NCBI RefSeq assembly: GCF_002927045.1
Contig: NZ_PRDW01000015.1
Location: 1-54,098 of the forward strand
From: Mycetohabitans endofungorum
GTDB taxonomy: Bacteria > Pseudomonadota > Gammaproteobacteria > Burkholderiales > Burkholderiaceae
DNA: 54,098 nt
Direction of reading: 5' to 3'
Shown here: one piece after another, positions 8,326-16,860 of the stretch
How positions within the stretch are numbered: position 1 is the first letter of the stretch
Layout of the letters: every line of letters begins with the position of its first letter
Notes under the pieces: model-generated
Told to the model about the DNA's origin: nothing
Seen by the model: only the letters and a program-made list of their open reading frames with translations
The model's database searches: none
Translations under genes and position numbers: made by a program

Positions 8326-9393
8326 CGTGATGCCTTCTCCTGTCAAGTATCCAGCGTTTCTGCAAAGTATTTGCCTAGGGGACAGTCGTTGCGCACCACC
8401 GGCGCGGCTGGCTCATTATCTACGATCGTCACCGGTTTGCGCGTGGCCGCCGAGCGGCACGCATGGCGAGATACCCCGTGCGAACACCGCATCGAAACAC
8501 CGCGGTGTGAAGAAATCCGCAGCCTGATATGACCGTTGGGCACATTCCGTCAAGGTGGCGGCTGCGTCGACTGACGGGCGCGCCCGCTGTTGCACCGCAG
8601 ATCGTTATAGCTATGCGTCCCGCGCGATGCCGGATAAGCCGGATTGGCTGCCCGAGCAAATACGAGCAGAGTAGAAAGTGCCTGATTTTGCCACAGCCCG
8701 GCTATCCCGAAGCAACGTTGTGGATCTCGAATGAAATCGATACGCCTGAGCCGGTAAAAACAACGCAGTATTCATTGGCCAGGTATGAACGATAGGTAAT
8801 TTTGACCGATGCATGCCACCCGCGATGCTATTCGAAGAGTTTGACGGATGTGCGTCCGTTCCCGAGTAGCCGCTCAATGCATTGACACCGGTCTTGTTCA
8901 CTTGACTCCCGCGTAATCAAACCCCCTTAGTAGATGCGACAGTTGGGTTAGCAAACCGTACTGCACGGGTGTAATGGCAAATTGCTTACAGCGCGCGAAG
9001 AACAGCGAGTAGTGAAGTTAATTGACTTGGTGCATGAGGAAATCTGGCTGTGTTGTGTAGACGGTCCTGACATATCGTACGTTCGTCTAGCTCGGCATGA
9101 CCGAACGTTGGTTTTAAGGTTTACCGTATATGTAAACGTAGTAGCAGTTAACAAAGCGATGCTCTGCCTGTGGATAACCTAAGTTAACCTCTTGTAAACA
9201 TCTACTTGCCATATTGAGAAGTCTCCGGAAAAAATGTGCGGCGCGCATTGCTTTCGCCGAACAACTTTCTTACCGCAAGTTCACAGCCAGCTGTTACCCA
9301 GAATGGGTCCACATGTCGTGCGTCAGTAACCCATACGGTTATCCACAGCACGAGGTGGATAACCGCGAACGGGCGTCAGGCTAACGCGCCGCT
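8326..9393. other. Roughly 1 kb intergenic region, no confident gene
   Basis: The segment separates the antiporter start from the mnmC stop. No frame has a ribosome-binding site plus recognisable protein motifs. The part from about 8900 to 9260 is clearly more AT-rich than the genes around it. A 66-codon frame at 8982-9182 starting with TTG has protein-like hydrophobic strands, but no recognised family and no start signal. Two perfect DnaA-box-like 9-mers occur, at 9169-9177 and 9339-9347, the second inside a perfect inverted repeat. Confidence 0.5.
9336..9365. repeat. Perfect 11-bp inverted repeat containing a DnaA-box 9-mer
   Basis: CGGTTATCCAC (9336-9346) and GTGGATAACCG (9355-9365) are exact reverse complements around an 8-base spacer. 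The left arm with the next base gives TTATCCACA (9339-9347), the consensus DnaA box; the right arm differs at one position. It lies 28 bp past the mnmC stop. A transcript leaving mnmC would form a stable hairpin here, but no U-run follows, so it is at best an atypical terminator. Confidence 0.7.
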
Positions 9394-11382
9394 CTATCGC
9401 TGAGCTGAAGCGCGCAGTGTCCGCAGCAGGTAACGCGCCGGATCCAATGCATCGGCCAGGTCCCGCTCCAGAGGCCAAGGCTCGCCGTTGATCTGGCTGG
9501 CGAGCAATTCGCCGCCTATCGCCGACCACACGAGTCCTCGTGAACCATAAGCGAATGCACCGTACAGGCCAGGGCGCCGTTGCAGGTCCGGCAGCCGTGC
9601 ACCGGACTGGGAGGCGCCGGCTGCCATCGGATTCGCTTCGTCCGCCAGCGGACCGACCATGGGCAGCCGGTCACTGACCACGCAGCGTAGGCCCACCCGC
9701 CCCTGTACCCTGGCCCAGTCGATTGACGGCGCAATTCCCGGTATTAGCGCGCGCAGGCGGGCGAGATTCTCGTCATGTGACGCGCGCCGCTCGTCCAAGC
9801 CGGTGTCGTCCATGTCGTAGCTGGCACCGGTCATCAGGCGGCCTTTATCCAGTGCCAGTGCGTAGCCATCGCCGATTACGGGCACACGAAGCGAAGTCGG
9901 CGCGGCATGTGGCAATATTGTCAATTGCCCGCGAGCCGATCGCACCGGCGCGTGTGCCAAATGGCCCAGACGGACCGCGTCGTGCGCGTTGGCGATGACC
10001 GCGACGGGCGCCGTGGCGATCCGCCTGCCCGCTGCATCAAGCGCGTGCCAGCCTTCCACATCATGGACGAGTTGCTCAACGCGCACGCCGAACAGCGTGC
10101 GCCACGCCGGGCTTTGGCCGTTTGCGGCGAGCGCGGTGCGAGCCGCGGCCAATTGGGCGCGGCACAGCGATGGCGGCGCGATCCACCCGCCATATGGAAA
10201 CCAGACGCCGCCGCGTTCAAGCGTGACGCCAGCGTAGACGCTGGCTGTATCGCGGTCCACCGCGACGGCGAATCCAGTTGGCAGTCCGGCCGCGGCGAGG
10301 GCGTTGCGTAACGCCGCGGCGTCGACGTCGTCTTGCGCGAGCTGCAGCAGCCCGCCGGCGTGCCAATGCAGCGTATGGCCGGCGTCGGCCAATGCCTGCC
10401 AGGCTCGCAGCGCATACAGGAAGCCCGCACTCGAGAGCCGCGTGGCGGGTGTCACCGTGCGCGCGATCATCGGATGGAACACGCCCGCCGGGTTACCTGA
10501 CGCTTCGCTCGCCGGTGCTTCGCGTTGTTCCAGCAGTGTGATCGCCCAGCCACGCGCAGCCAGCCGCTCGGCTACCGCGCAGCCGGCCAGTCCCGCGCCG
10601 ACCACGATCGCATGGCGGTGCGTCCAGGCAGCGCGCGGCGGCGGTTCGTGGCGCCGGACCCGGTAGGCCGGTGCAAATTCACCGACCAGCATGTCGCGCT
10701 TGGTGCCGTAGCCCCGTGCCTTACGGTGCACGAAACCGGCGACGGTGAGCGCGGCTTTGACCTTGCCGGCCGAGGTATAAGTGGCGAACGTGGCGCCGAC
10801 TTCGGCCATCCTGGCCAGCGCCTTGAAGATCGCGGGCGACCATAGCGCGTCGTTCTTGGCCGGTGAGAAGCCGTCGAGATAGAACGCATCGGCGCGCACG
10901 GCCAGCTTGGGCAGCATTTGCGCTGCATCACCCAGTGCCAGTGTCAATGTGACGCGTCCATTATCGAACGCCAGCCGATGGATGCCGGGCGTGAGCATGG
11001 GCCAGGCGCTTACCAGCTCGTGCGCGAGGCCTGCAAGTTCGGCATGCGAATCGAGCAGGCGCGTGAGCAGCGTGTCAAGATTGTCGCGGCTGAACGGATG
11101 TTTTTCGACGGAAACGAAATGCAGCCGATCGCATCGCGAGGGGTCGCCGCGCCATTGCGACCATGTGACGAGGAAGTTCAAGCCGAGCCCGAAGCCGGTC
11201 TCCACAATCGAAAACACCGCCTTGTGTTGCCAATTGGCGGGTAGCCGATTTCCCGTAACGAACACGTGCAGCGCCTGGCCGATACCTCCCATCGCGCTAT
11301 GGTAGACATCGTCGAACAGCGGCGAATAAGGGGTGCCATCCTCGCGCAATGCAAGCTGCGCGGCAACGAGCGGACCAGTCAT
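9394..11382 (-). CDS. mnmC: Bifunctional tRNA 5-methylaminomethyl-2-thiouridine biosynthesis protein MnmC
   Basis: 662 aa, normal for the fused enzyme. The amino-terminal half (about 1-240) is the SAM-dependent methyltransferase MnmC2: ETGFGLGLNFLVTW binds SAM, and FYLDGFSPAKNDALW is the DUF752 signature. The carboxyl half (about 255-660) is the FAD-dependent oxidoreductase MnmC1: dinucleotide motif VVGAGLAGC (GxGxxG at 262-267), then SGNPAGVFHP and a terminal YGSRGLVWS. Together they turn carboxymethylaminomethyl-U34 into methylaminomethyl-U34 in the wobble position of certain tRNAs. It is a lone gene, flanked by long spacers. A CGTTGG/CCAACG inverted repeat (11393-11410) lies just upstream of the start, where no Shine-Dalgarno sequence is evident. 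Confidence 0.96.
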   Translation of the reverse strand: MTGPLVAAQLALREDGTPYSPLFDDVYHSAMGGIGQALHVFVTGNRLPANWQHKAVFSIVETGFGLGLNFLVTWSQWRGDPSRCDRLHFVSVEKHPFSRDNLDTLLTRLLDSHAELAGLAHELVSAWPMLTPGIHRLAFDNGRVTLTLALGDAAQMLPKLAVRADAFYLDGFSPAKNDALWSPAIFKALARMAEVGATFATYTSAGKVKAALTVAGFVHRKARGYGTKRDMLVGEFAPAYRVRRHEPPPRAAWTHRHAIVVGAGLAGCAVAERLAARGWAITLLEQREAPASEASGNPAGVFHPMIARTVTPATRLSSAGFLYALRAWQALADAGHTLHWHAGGLLQLAQDDVDAAALRNALAAAGLPTGFAVAVDRDTASVYAGVTLERGGVWFPYGGWIAPPSLCRAQLAAARTALAANGQSPAWRTLFGVRVEQLVHDVEGWHALDAAGRRIATAPVAVIANAHDAVRLGHLAHAPVRSARGQLTILPHAAPTSLRVPVIGDGYALALDKGRLMTGASYDMDDTGLDERRASHDENLARLRALIPGIAPSIDWARVQGRVGLRCVVSDRLPMVGPLADEANPMAAGASQSGARLPDLQRRPGLYGAFAYGSRGLVWSAIGGELLASQINGEPWPLERDLADALDPARYLLRTLRASAQR

Positions 11383-11392
11383 CGGGTTCTAA

Positions 11393-11410
11393 CGTTGGCA
11401 AAAACCAACG
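11393..11410. repeat. Inverted repeat just upstream of mnmC
   Basis: CGTTGG (11393-11398) and CCAACG (11405-11410) flank a 6-base A-rich spacer, starting 11 bp upstream of the mnmC start codon. In the mnmC mRNA this would be a small hairpin with a U-rich loop beside the initiation region. It may affect translation or be an operator; evidence is only the symmetry and position. Confidence 0.4.
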
Positions 11411-11651
11411 CTGACCGGGTTTTTATTGGGATGGGAGCGAACATCACGTTCCTTTTCGGCACAAACTGCGCACAGCGTGTGAAAGAGCAGGTAAATTCTG
11501 CAGAACCCTTGTCAATAAAGGGTTTGCCGTGGTTATCATAGCAAGTATCGTCTACACACGTAGGGGGGTGCCAGTTCGAGCTGGGAGGCGGCAACGCTAA
11601 TGTTGCATCGCCGCAGGTGGCTCGGGGAACGCTTGCAGCAAGATCGCGGGA

Positions 11652-11680
11652 CTCGACGCCAGGGCGCGCGCACGTATAAT
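11652..11680 (+). promoter_or_regulatory. Sigma70-type promoter of hupB
   Basis: A perfect -10 hexamer TATAAT sits at 11675-11680, with a weak -35 candidate CTCGAC at 11652-11657, 17 bp apart. Transcription would start about 35-40 bp before the hupB ATG. The rest of the spacer (11383-11651) contains a 7-bp inverted repeat (AACCCTT at 11504-11510, AAGGGTT at 11518-11524) and no gene. Confidence 0.65.
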
Positions 11681-11727
11681 CGGCGCGTTTGTGGCGTTCA
11701 TAATCAACCAACTTTAAAAGGATACGT

Positions 11728-12006
11728 ATGAACAAACAGGAACTGATCGACACGGTCGCCGCGCAGACCGGTGCCAGCAAGGCGCAAACCGGCGAGACGA
11801 TCGACACGCTGCTCGAAGTTATTAAGAAGGCCGTGTCCAAGGGCGACAGCGTCCAGTTGATCGGCTTCGGCAGCTTCGGCTCGGGCAAGCGCGCAGCGCG
11901 CACTGGCCGTAACCCGAAGACCGGCGAGACGATCAAGATTCCCGCTGCAAAGACGGTCAAGTTCACGGCCGGCAAGGCGTTCAAGGACGCCGTCAACAAG
12001 CGTTAA
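11728..12006 (+). CDS. hupB: DNA-binding protein HU-beta
   Basis: 92 aa, the usual HU length. It starts [15 protein letters not shown] and carries the family signature [21 protein letters not shown], the beta-arm region that ends with the DNA-intercalating proline (NPKTG). HU dimers bend and compact chromosomal DNA and affect many promoters. AAAGGA lies a few bases before the ATG, and a perfect TATAAT -10 box lies about 50 bp upstream. Codon use is strongly biased to C/G-ending codons, as expected for a highly expressed gene. It is monocistronic, followed at once by a strong hairpin. Confidence 0.97.
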   Translation: MNKQELIDTVAAQTGASKAQTGETIDTLLEVIKKAVSKGDSVQLIGFGSFGSGKRAARTGRNPKTGETIKIPAAKTVKFTAGKAFKDAVNKR

Positions 12007-12060
12007 GCGCTGACGCAGGCAGCCGTGCCGCCCGCCGTCCGTGAGCGGGTGCACTTTCCC

Positions 12061-12096
12061 CGCGCCACGTCCGGTGAACGTGCCGGACGTGGCGCG
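12061..12096. terminator. Strong hairpin between hupB and the CobW-like gene
   Basis: CGCGCCACGTCCGG (12061-12074) and CCGGACGTGGCGCG (12083-12096) are exact reverse complements around an 8-base loop: a perfect 14-bp GC-rich stem located 55 bp past the hupB stop and just before the convergent GTPase gene's stop (12122). There is no U-run on either strand, so it is a plausible bidirectional transcription barrier or mRNA 3'-end protector rather than a textbook intrinsic terminator. Confidence 0.55.
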
Positions 12097-12121
12097 CGGC
12101 GCCGCGGTGTACATTGACCGG

Positions 12122-13423
12122 CTAGCGAACGCCGGCAACCCCGGGTGTGTTCCCGGGCGGGTCATCGGCATCGCTGATGTGATCGAACGTTTCGCTCCAT
12201 TGCGGAAACGGGTCGGCGAATTCCTGCCATGCCGACGGATCGGCGCCCTCCTGTCCCGCTTGCCATTGCGTATCGGTCAGCACGCACGCGTCAAGCCGTG
12301 CTTGCCACGCATCGCGATCCAGATGCGCACCGATCAGCACCAGTTCCTGGCGACGATCACCGATCGTCGGATCGCTCCAATCCCCCTGCCAATCCGTTTC
12401 CAACTCCGACAGAAACGCGTCGTCCTGCGGCCACGTGTCGCGCGGCTGGGCGGCCCACCACGTCCCAGCTGGCCCGTGCCGGCATACCGTGCCGGCCTGA
12501 GACAGCGTGCCGGCAAGATCGTTGCGGGTAGCGAGCCAGAAAAAACCCTTGCTGCGCAGCACGCCGCGCCAGGCCGTCTCGTCGTGCAGCAGGTCCCAGA
12601 ATCGTTGCGGATGAAACGGCCGGCGTGACCGATACACCACATTGCCGATGCCGAATGCGTCGGCCTCGCCGGAATGATCGTGATGCAGTGACGCGAGCCA
12701 GCCTGGCGCGCTTGCCGCCAGATCGAAATCGAAGCGGCCGGTGTTGAACACGTCGGTCAGCGGCACGTCAGCAAAGCGCGAGACGACTTGGCGTGCGCGC
12801 GGATTGATCCGCGCAAGGATGTGCTGTAGCCGGGATAGCTCGTCGGCGCTGACCAGATCGGCCTTGTTCAGCACCAGCACGTCACAAAACTCCACTTGCT
12901 CGATCAGCAGCTCGACCAGCGCGCGATCATCGCCGGCATCGGCGGCCATGCCGCGGTCGGCCAACGCGTCGGCCGATTCATAGTCACGCAGGAAATGGCA
13001 CGCATCGACCACCGTGACGATGGTGTCCAGCCTGGCAAGGTCGGCGAGTGCTACGCCGTCGCTGTCGACGAACGTGAAGGTTTCGGCGATCGGCAACGGT
13101 TCTGCGATGCCGGTCGATTCGATTAGGATCGCATCAAAGCGGTTCTCTGCGGCAAGCCGCTTGACCTCACGCAGCAGATCGTCGCGCAACGTGCAGCAGA
13201 TGCAGCCATTCGAAAGCTCAACGAGCCGCTCATCGACGTGCGACAGCTCGCTCGCGCCGCGTACCAGTTGCGCATCGATATTGACCGACGCGACATCATT
13301 GACGATGACGGCCACGCGTAAGCCGGCGCGGTTCGCGAGGATATGATTGAGCAGTGTGGTCTTGCCGGCGCCAAGGAAGCCGCAGAGTACGGTGACAGGC
13401 AGGGGGGCGGAAGTCATCGTCAC
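12122..13423 (-). CDS. COG0523 (CobW/ZigA-like) metallochaperone GTPase
   Basis: 433 aa. The amino-terminal GTPase domain has Walker A GFLGAGKT (15-22), the metal-binding CxCC motif (NGCICC, C74-C77), the switch residue region ESTGIAEP and guanine-specificity motif NKAD. The CobW carboxyl-terminal domain (about 260-400) contains [10 protein letters not shown] and ends with a short acidic/histidine-poor tail. Members deliver or handle zinc or other metals; the length and the WxQF-type carboxyl half fit the ZigA/YciC zinc branch. There are no metal-responsive operators or other zinc genes next to it, so the metal is not settled. The downstream hairpin at 12061-12096 probably ends its transcript. 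Confidence 0.88.
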   Translation of the reverse strand: MTMTSAPLPVTVLCGFLGAGKTTLLNHILANRAGLRVAVIVNDVASVNIDAQLVRGASELSHVDERLVELSNGCICCTLRDDLLREVKRLAAENRFDAILIESTGIAEPLPIAETFTFVDSDGVALADLARLDTIVTVVDACHFLRDYESADALADRGMAADAGDDRALVELLIEQVEFCDVLVLNKADLVSADELSRLQHILARINPRARQVVSRFADVPLTDVFNTGRFDFDLAASAPGWLASLHHDHSGEADAFGIGNVVYRSRRPFHPQRFWDLLHDETAWRGVLRSKGFFWLATRNDLAGTLSQAGTVCRHGPAGTWWAAQPRDTWPQDDAFLSELETDWQGDWSDPTIGDRRQELVLIGAHLDRDAWQARLDACVLTDTQWQAGQEGADPSAWQEFADPFPQWSETFDHISDADDPPGNTPGVAGVR

Positions 13424-13472
13424 ATTCTACGCCTGCCGCCGCCGTCGCTTGTGCCGTTCAACTCAGGTCAGC

Positions 13473-13922
13473 TCAGCGCTGCGCGAGCAGGTTCCACTTG
13501 TTCAGGATCGCCATGATTTGCTTAGCGTACTTGTCGCGCAGCGCCGGTGTTTCGGAATGGTAAGAACCGACCGCCTGCCAGGTATTGCCGTACTTGTCCA
13601 TTTGGCGCCGCAAGTGCCAGGCGGCGATGTAGACGGCTTTGCATGGTTCCATGAGCGTTTGGTGCGAGATACCGTACGACGCAAGCTTGGGTAGATGGAT
13701 CGAGTTGATCTGCATCAGGCCGTAGTCGGTCGAGCCATTCGCGTTCTTGTGCAGCGCATCGGGCCGGTTGTGCGACTCCTGCCACGCGATCGCGCGCAGG
13801 ATCAGTGGATTTACGTGATGATAGGCAGCCGCGTTGTCGAAGCAGTCCGCATGCGCGCGCGGCGACGTCAGCGCGAGCAGGCTGGCGGCAAAGGCGACCG
13901 AGGTGACGGATCTCAATTTCAT
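13473..13922 (-). CDS. Secreted lytic transglycosylase (IagB/VirB1-like)
   Basis: 149 aa. A signal peptide (MKLRSVTSVAFAASLLAL, cut near AHA-D) is followed by a compact SLT domain: HHVNPLILRAIAWQESHNRP with catalytic E49, then DYGLMQINSIHLPKL and the NLxAG-equivalent VYIAAWHL. It should cleave peptidoglycan glycan strands in the periplasm. Small enzymes of this kind accompany envelope-spanning machines (type III, IV and pili), where they open the cell wall locally. It lies about 500 bp from gspD and is divergent from it, so a role in building the secretion apparatus is possible but inferred from position only. The start is chosen to give the signal peptide. Confidence 0.88.
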   Translation of the reverse strand: MKLRSVTSVAFAASLLALTSPRAHADCFDNAAAYHHVNPLILRAIAWQESHNRPDALHKNANGSTDYGLMQINSIHLPKLASYGISHQTLMEPCKAVYIAAWHLRRQMDKYGNTWQAVGSYHSETPALRDKYAKQIMAILNKWNLLAQR

Positions 13923-14418
13923 CGTTTCGGACAGGAGCAGTTTCAAGGCGGCACCCGGCGTGTACAATGCGACTCCGGCACGGCCGGCGCGTGCCGGCAC
14001 GCGTACCCTCGTGCCACTTCGTCGCTCATGGTAACGCATCGGGATGCCCGGTCTGGGGCGTGGCTTCGCGCCGGCACGCGTCACTGCGCGGCGCGCCACC
14101 GAGTTGTGCCGCGCGTGGCCCATTATCTGGCACGATAGGCGGCGGAACTAGGCGTTTGCCCACAGAGGCGGCAGGCGGAATAATCCGCCGCTGGCATTTT
14201 TGCCATTGTGAGCAATGCGTGCGCAAGTAAGGATCGGTTAGAGATAGCTTTTTGTCCGAATTCGACGAATGATCGTTCTTGTGATAGTTCAGCGTTAAAA
14301 AGCTGTTAATGTTGCAATTTTGGCACCCCGCATGGCATCTTTTGCGGCATTACACCAAACTACTTGCATAATTGATCGGCCTGAGCACCGCCCGGCCGGC
14401 GCCAAACACCACTATCCA
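13923..14418. other. Intergenic region upstream of gspD
   Basis: About 500 bp between the divergent transglycosylase and gspD genes. The left 230 bp are very GC-rich and hold only overlapping random frames. The right part (14200-14340) is AT-richer and probably contains the gspD promoter, although no clear hexamer pair stands out. A short GGCGGA/TCCGCC inverted repeat occurs near 14175. No gene is recognised. Confidence 0.45.
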
Positions 14419-16860
14419 ATGACACAGAATCGTTTTCCTGCGCGGCGCATGGCGCGTTCGCTGCTGGTCGCGGGTCTGATCGCCGCCGTGCTCGGGGCGT
14501 CGCCCGCTCGCGCGCAGGTCACCTTGAATTTCGTCGACGCTGATATTGACCAGGTCGCCAAGGCAGTCGGCGCGGCGACCAACAAGACGATCATTGTCGA
14601 CCCCCGCGTTAAGGGGCAATTGAACCTTGTTTCCGAGCAGCCGGTGCCGCAGGATCAGGCGCTCAAGACGCTGCAGTCCGCGTTGCGGATGCAAGGTTTC
14701 GCGCTAGTGCAGGACCATGGGGTGCTGAAGGTCGTGCCGGAAGCCGATGCGAAGCTGCAAGGCGTGCCAACCTATATCGGCAACACGACACCGGCCCGCG
14801 GCGACCAAGTGGTCACGCAGGTGTTCCAACTGCGCAACGAGTCAGCGAACAACCTGCTGCCGGTGTTGCGTCCATTGATCTCGCCAAATAACCAAATTGC
14901 CGCCTATCCGGCGAACAATACGTTGGTGGTGACCGACTACGCGGACAACGTGCGCCGTATCGGCCGGATCATCCAGGGCATCGACACGTCGGCCGGGACA
15001 CAGGTGCAGATCGTGCCGTTAAAGAACGCCAGCGCAGTCGATGTCGCGCAACAACTGGGCAAGCTGCTCGACCCGGGTGCGATCGGGGGCACCGATGCAA
15101 CGCTGCGCGTGAGCGTGAACGCTGACCCGCGGACCAATTCGGTGCTGCTGCGTGCGGCGAGCCCGTCAAGGCTGGCGGCGGCGAAATCGTTGATTGCGAC
15201 GCTGGACGCGCCGACGACGCAACCGGGCAATATCCACGTGGTGCCGCTGCGCAACGCGGAAGCGGTGCGCTTGGCCAAGACGCTGCGCGGCATGCTCGGA
15301 CAGGGCAGTCGCGGCGCAACGGGCTCGGAATCGCTAGGCAGCGGCGGCAAATCCGATTCATTCGGCGGCGGTCTTGGCAGCTCCACCGGCGCCTCTGGGC
15401 TGCCACCGCTGCCGTCGGGCTCGTCCAGTGCAATGAGCAGCAACCCGCTGTCGGGCCGTGGCGGCGCCGGCGGATTCGGCTCCGGGCAGTCGAGGGACCA
15501 GAGTTTCAGCGACAAGGAAAGTAGCAACGACGACAATGCGCAGGGCGGCATCGTGCAGGCCGACCCAGCCACCAATTCGCTCATCATCACCGCGCCAGAG
15601 CCGTTGTACCGGAACATCCGCAACGTGATCGACCAGCTCGACCAGCGCCGGGCGCAGGTCTACATCGAAGCGGTGATCGTGGACATGAACGCGACCACCG
15701 GCGCCAACCTTGGTATCCAATGGCAGGGCGCGCTGCTGTCGAACAACGGCAATAATGCACTGTATGGCGGCTCGAACTTCAATGCAAACGGCAGCCAGGG
15801 CATCGTCGGCTTGACTGCCACTGGCGCTATCGTCGCGCAGAACCCGGCCACTGCGGCCGCACAGATTGGTCCGAACAACCTGCTTAATAACGGCCTGAAC
15901 ATCGGCCTGTTGCACCGCTTCGGCAAGATCTTCGGCCTGGGCGGCCTGTTGCAGGCGCTGGCCACTAGCAGCGATACCAACATCCTGTCCACGCCTAACC
16001 TGATCACGCTGGACAATGAAGAGGCGCGGATCGTGGTCGGCCAAAACGTACCGGTGGTGACCGGTTCGTACGCGACGCCGACCGCCAATACGACGACGTC
16101 GGTCAGCGCGTTCAACACGTTCGATCGCCAGGACGTGGGGATCACGCTGCATATCAAGCCGCAGATCAGCGAGGGCGGTGTGCTGAAGCTGCAAATCTAC
16201 CAGGAGGATTCCGCCGTGCAACAAGGCACGGAGTCCAACCCTGGTGGGGTGTCGATCACCAAGCGCTCGATCCAGTCCACCGTGCTCGCGGATGACGGCG
16301 AGATCATCGTGCTCGGCGGCCTGATCCAGGACAACTACATGAACGGCAATTCGAAGGTGCCTTGGCTGGGCAATATCCCGGTGATCGGCAGCCTGTTCCG
16401 TAGCGAACAGAAGGCGCGCACGAAATCGAACCTGATGGTGTTCCTGCGCCCGGTGATCGTGCGCGATCAGAGCACCAGTAGCCAGCTGGCGCTGGACCGC
16501 TACGAATACTTGCGCGCTGAGCAGGCCGCATACCAATCGGATAACCGGATCATCAAGGACCGCGAAACGCCGTTGCTGCCGCCCGCGCCGCTGGGGCCGA
16601 ACGAGGGAGGCGGGCCCGCGGCGAACAACGTGTTCGACCTGCGCTCGACATATGGCCACGGCGGGCCGTACCATGGCAATGGAGCCGATGCGCGTGACAA
16701 CGGCGCGGCGGCGGCGAGCGCACCGCCCGCTGTTGGTACTGCACCGGGTGCCCTCGGTGCAACCGACGCGTCCGTCGATAATGCCGCTGCACTGGTGGGC
16801 GCGTCGCCTGCACCCGCGTCGCCGGCTGATTCCACGGTGGCGCCCGGACAGCGTCCGTGA
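14419..16860 (+). CDS. gspD: Type II secretion secretin GspD
   Basis: 813 aa from the ATG at 14419; a TTG at 14320 and an ATG at 14449 are alternatives, and none has a good ribosome-binding site. A signal peptide ending SPARA-Q is followed by the N0 domain (VTLNFVDADIDQVAKAVGAA), N1-N3 domains with a long Gly/Ser-rich loop (about residues 310-370), and the secretin core (VYIEAVIVDMN, ILSTPNLITLDNEEA, VPWLGNIPVIGSLFR). The last roughly 100 residues are an Ala/Pro/Gly-rich tail, perhaps a pilotin-binding S domain. It forms the outer-membrane channel. The stop overlaps the gspE start (GTGA). Confidence 0.96.
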   Translation: MTQNRFPARRMARSLLVAGLIAAVLGASPARAQVTLNFVDADIDQVAKAVGAATNKTIIVDPRVKGQLNLVSEQPVPQDQALKTLQSALRMQGFALVQDHGVLKVVPEADAKLQGVPTYIGNTTPARGDQVVTQVFQLRNESANNLLPVLRPLISPNNQIAAYPANNTLVVTDYADNVRRIGRIIQGIDTSAGTQVQIVPLKNASAVDVAQQLGKLLDPGAIGGTDATLRVSVNADPRTNSVLLRAASPSRLAAAKSLIATLDAPTTQPGNIHVVPLRNAEAVRLAKTLRGMLGQGSRGATGSESLGSGGKSDSFGGGLGSSTGASGLPPLPSGSSSAMSSNPLSGRGGAGGFGSGQSRDQSFSDKESSNDDNAQGGIVQADPATNSLIITAPEPLYRNIRNVIDQLDQRRAQVYIEAVIVDMNATTGANLGIQWQGALLSNNGNNALYGGSNFNANGSQGIVGLTATGAIVAQNPATAAAQIGPNNLLNNGLNIGLLHRFGKIFGLGGLLQALATSSDTNILSTPNLITLDNEEARIVVGQNVPVVTGSYATPTANTTTSVSAFNTFDRQDVGITLHIKPQISEGGVLKLQIYQEDSAVQQGTESNPGGVSITKRSIQSTVLADDGEIIVLGGLIQDNYMNGNSKVPWLGNIPVIGSLFRSEQKARTKSNLMVFLRPVIVRDQSTSSQLALDRYEYLRAEQAAYQSDNRIIKDRETPLLPPAPLGPNEGGGPAANNVFDLRSTYGHGGPYHGNGADARDNGAAAASAPPAVGTAPGALGATDASVDNAAALVGASPAPASPADSTVAPGQRP

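Noticed and set aside
9160-9370. Possible replication origin because of DnaA boxes
   Set aside because: Only two exact boxes occur in the region, with no dnaA, dnaN, parAB or rep gene nearby and no array of AT-rich repeats.
11560-11600. A GTTCGAG sequence resembling a tRNA T-loop before hupB
   Set aside because: No acceptor, D or anticodon arms can be drawn around it.
15358-16674. Long minus-strand frame across gspD
   Set aside because: It is antisense to a clear secretin with intact motifs; its composition is that of a GC-rich shadow.
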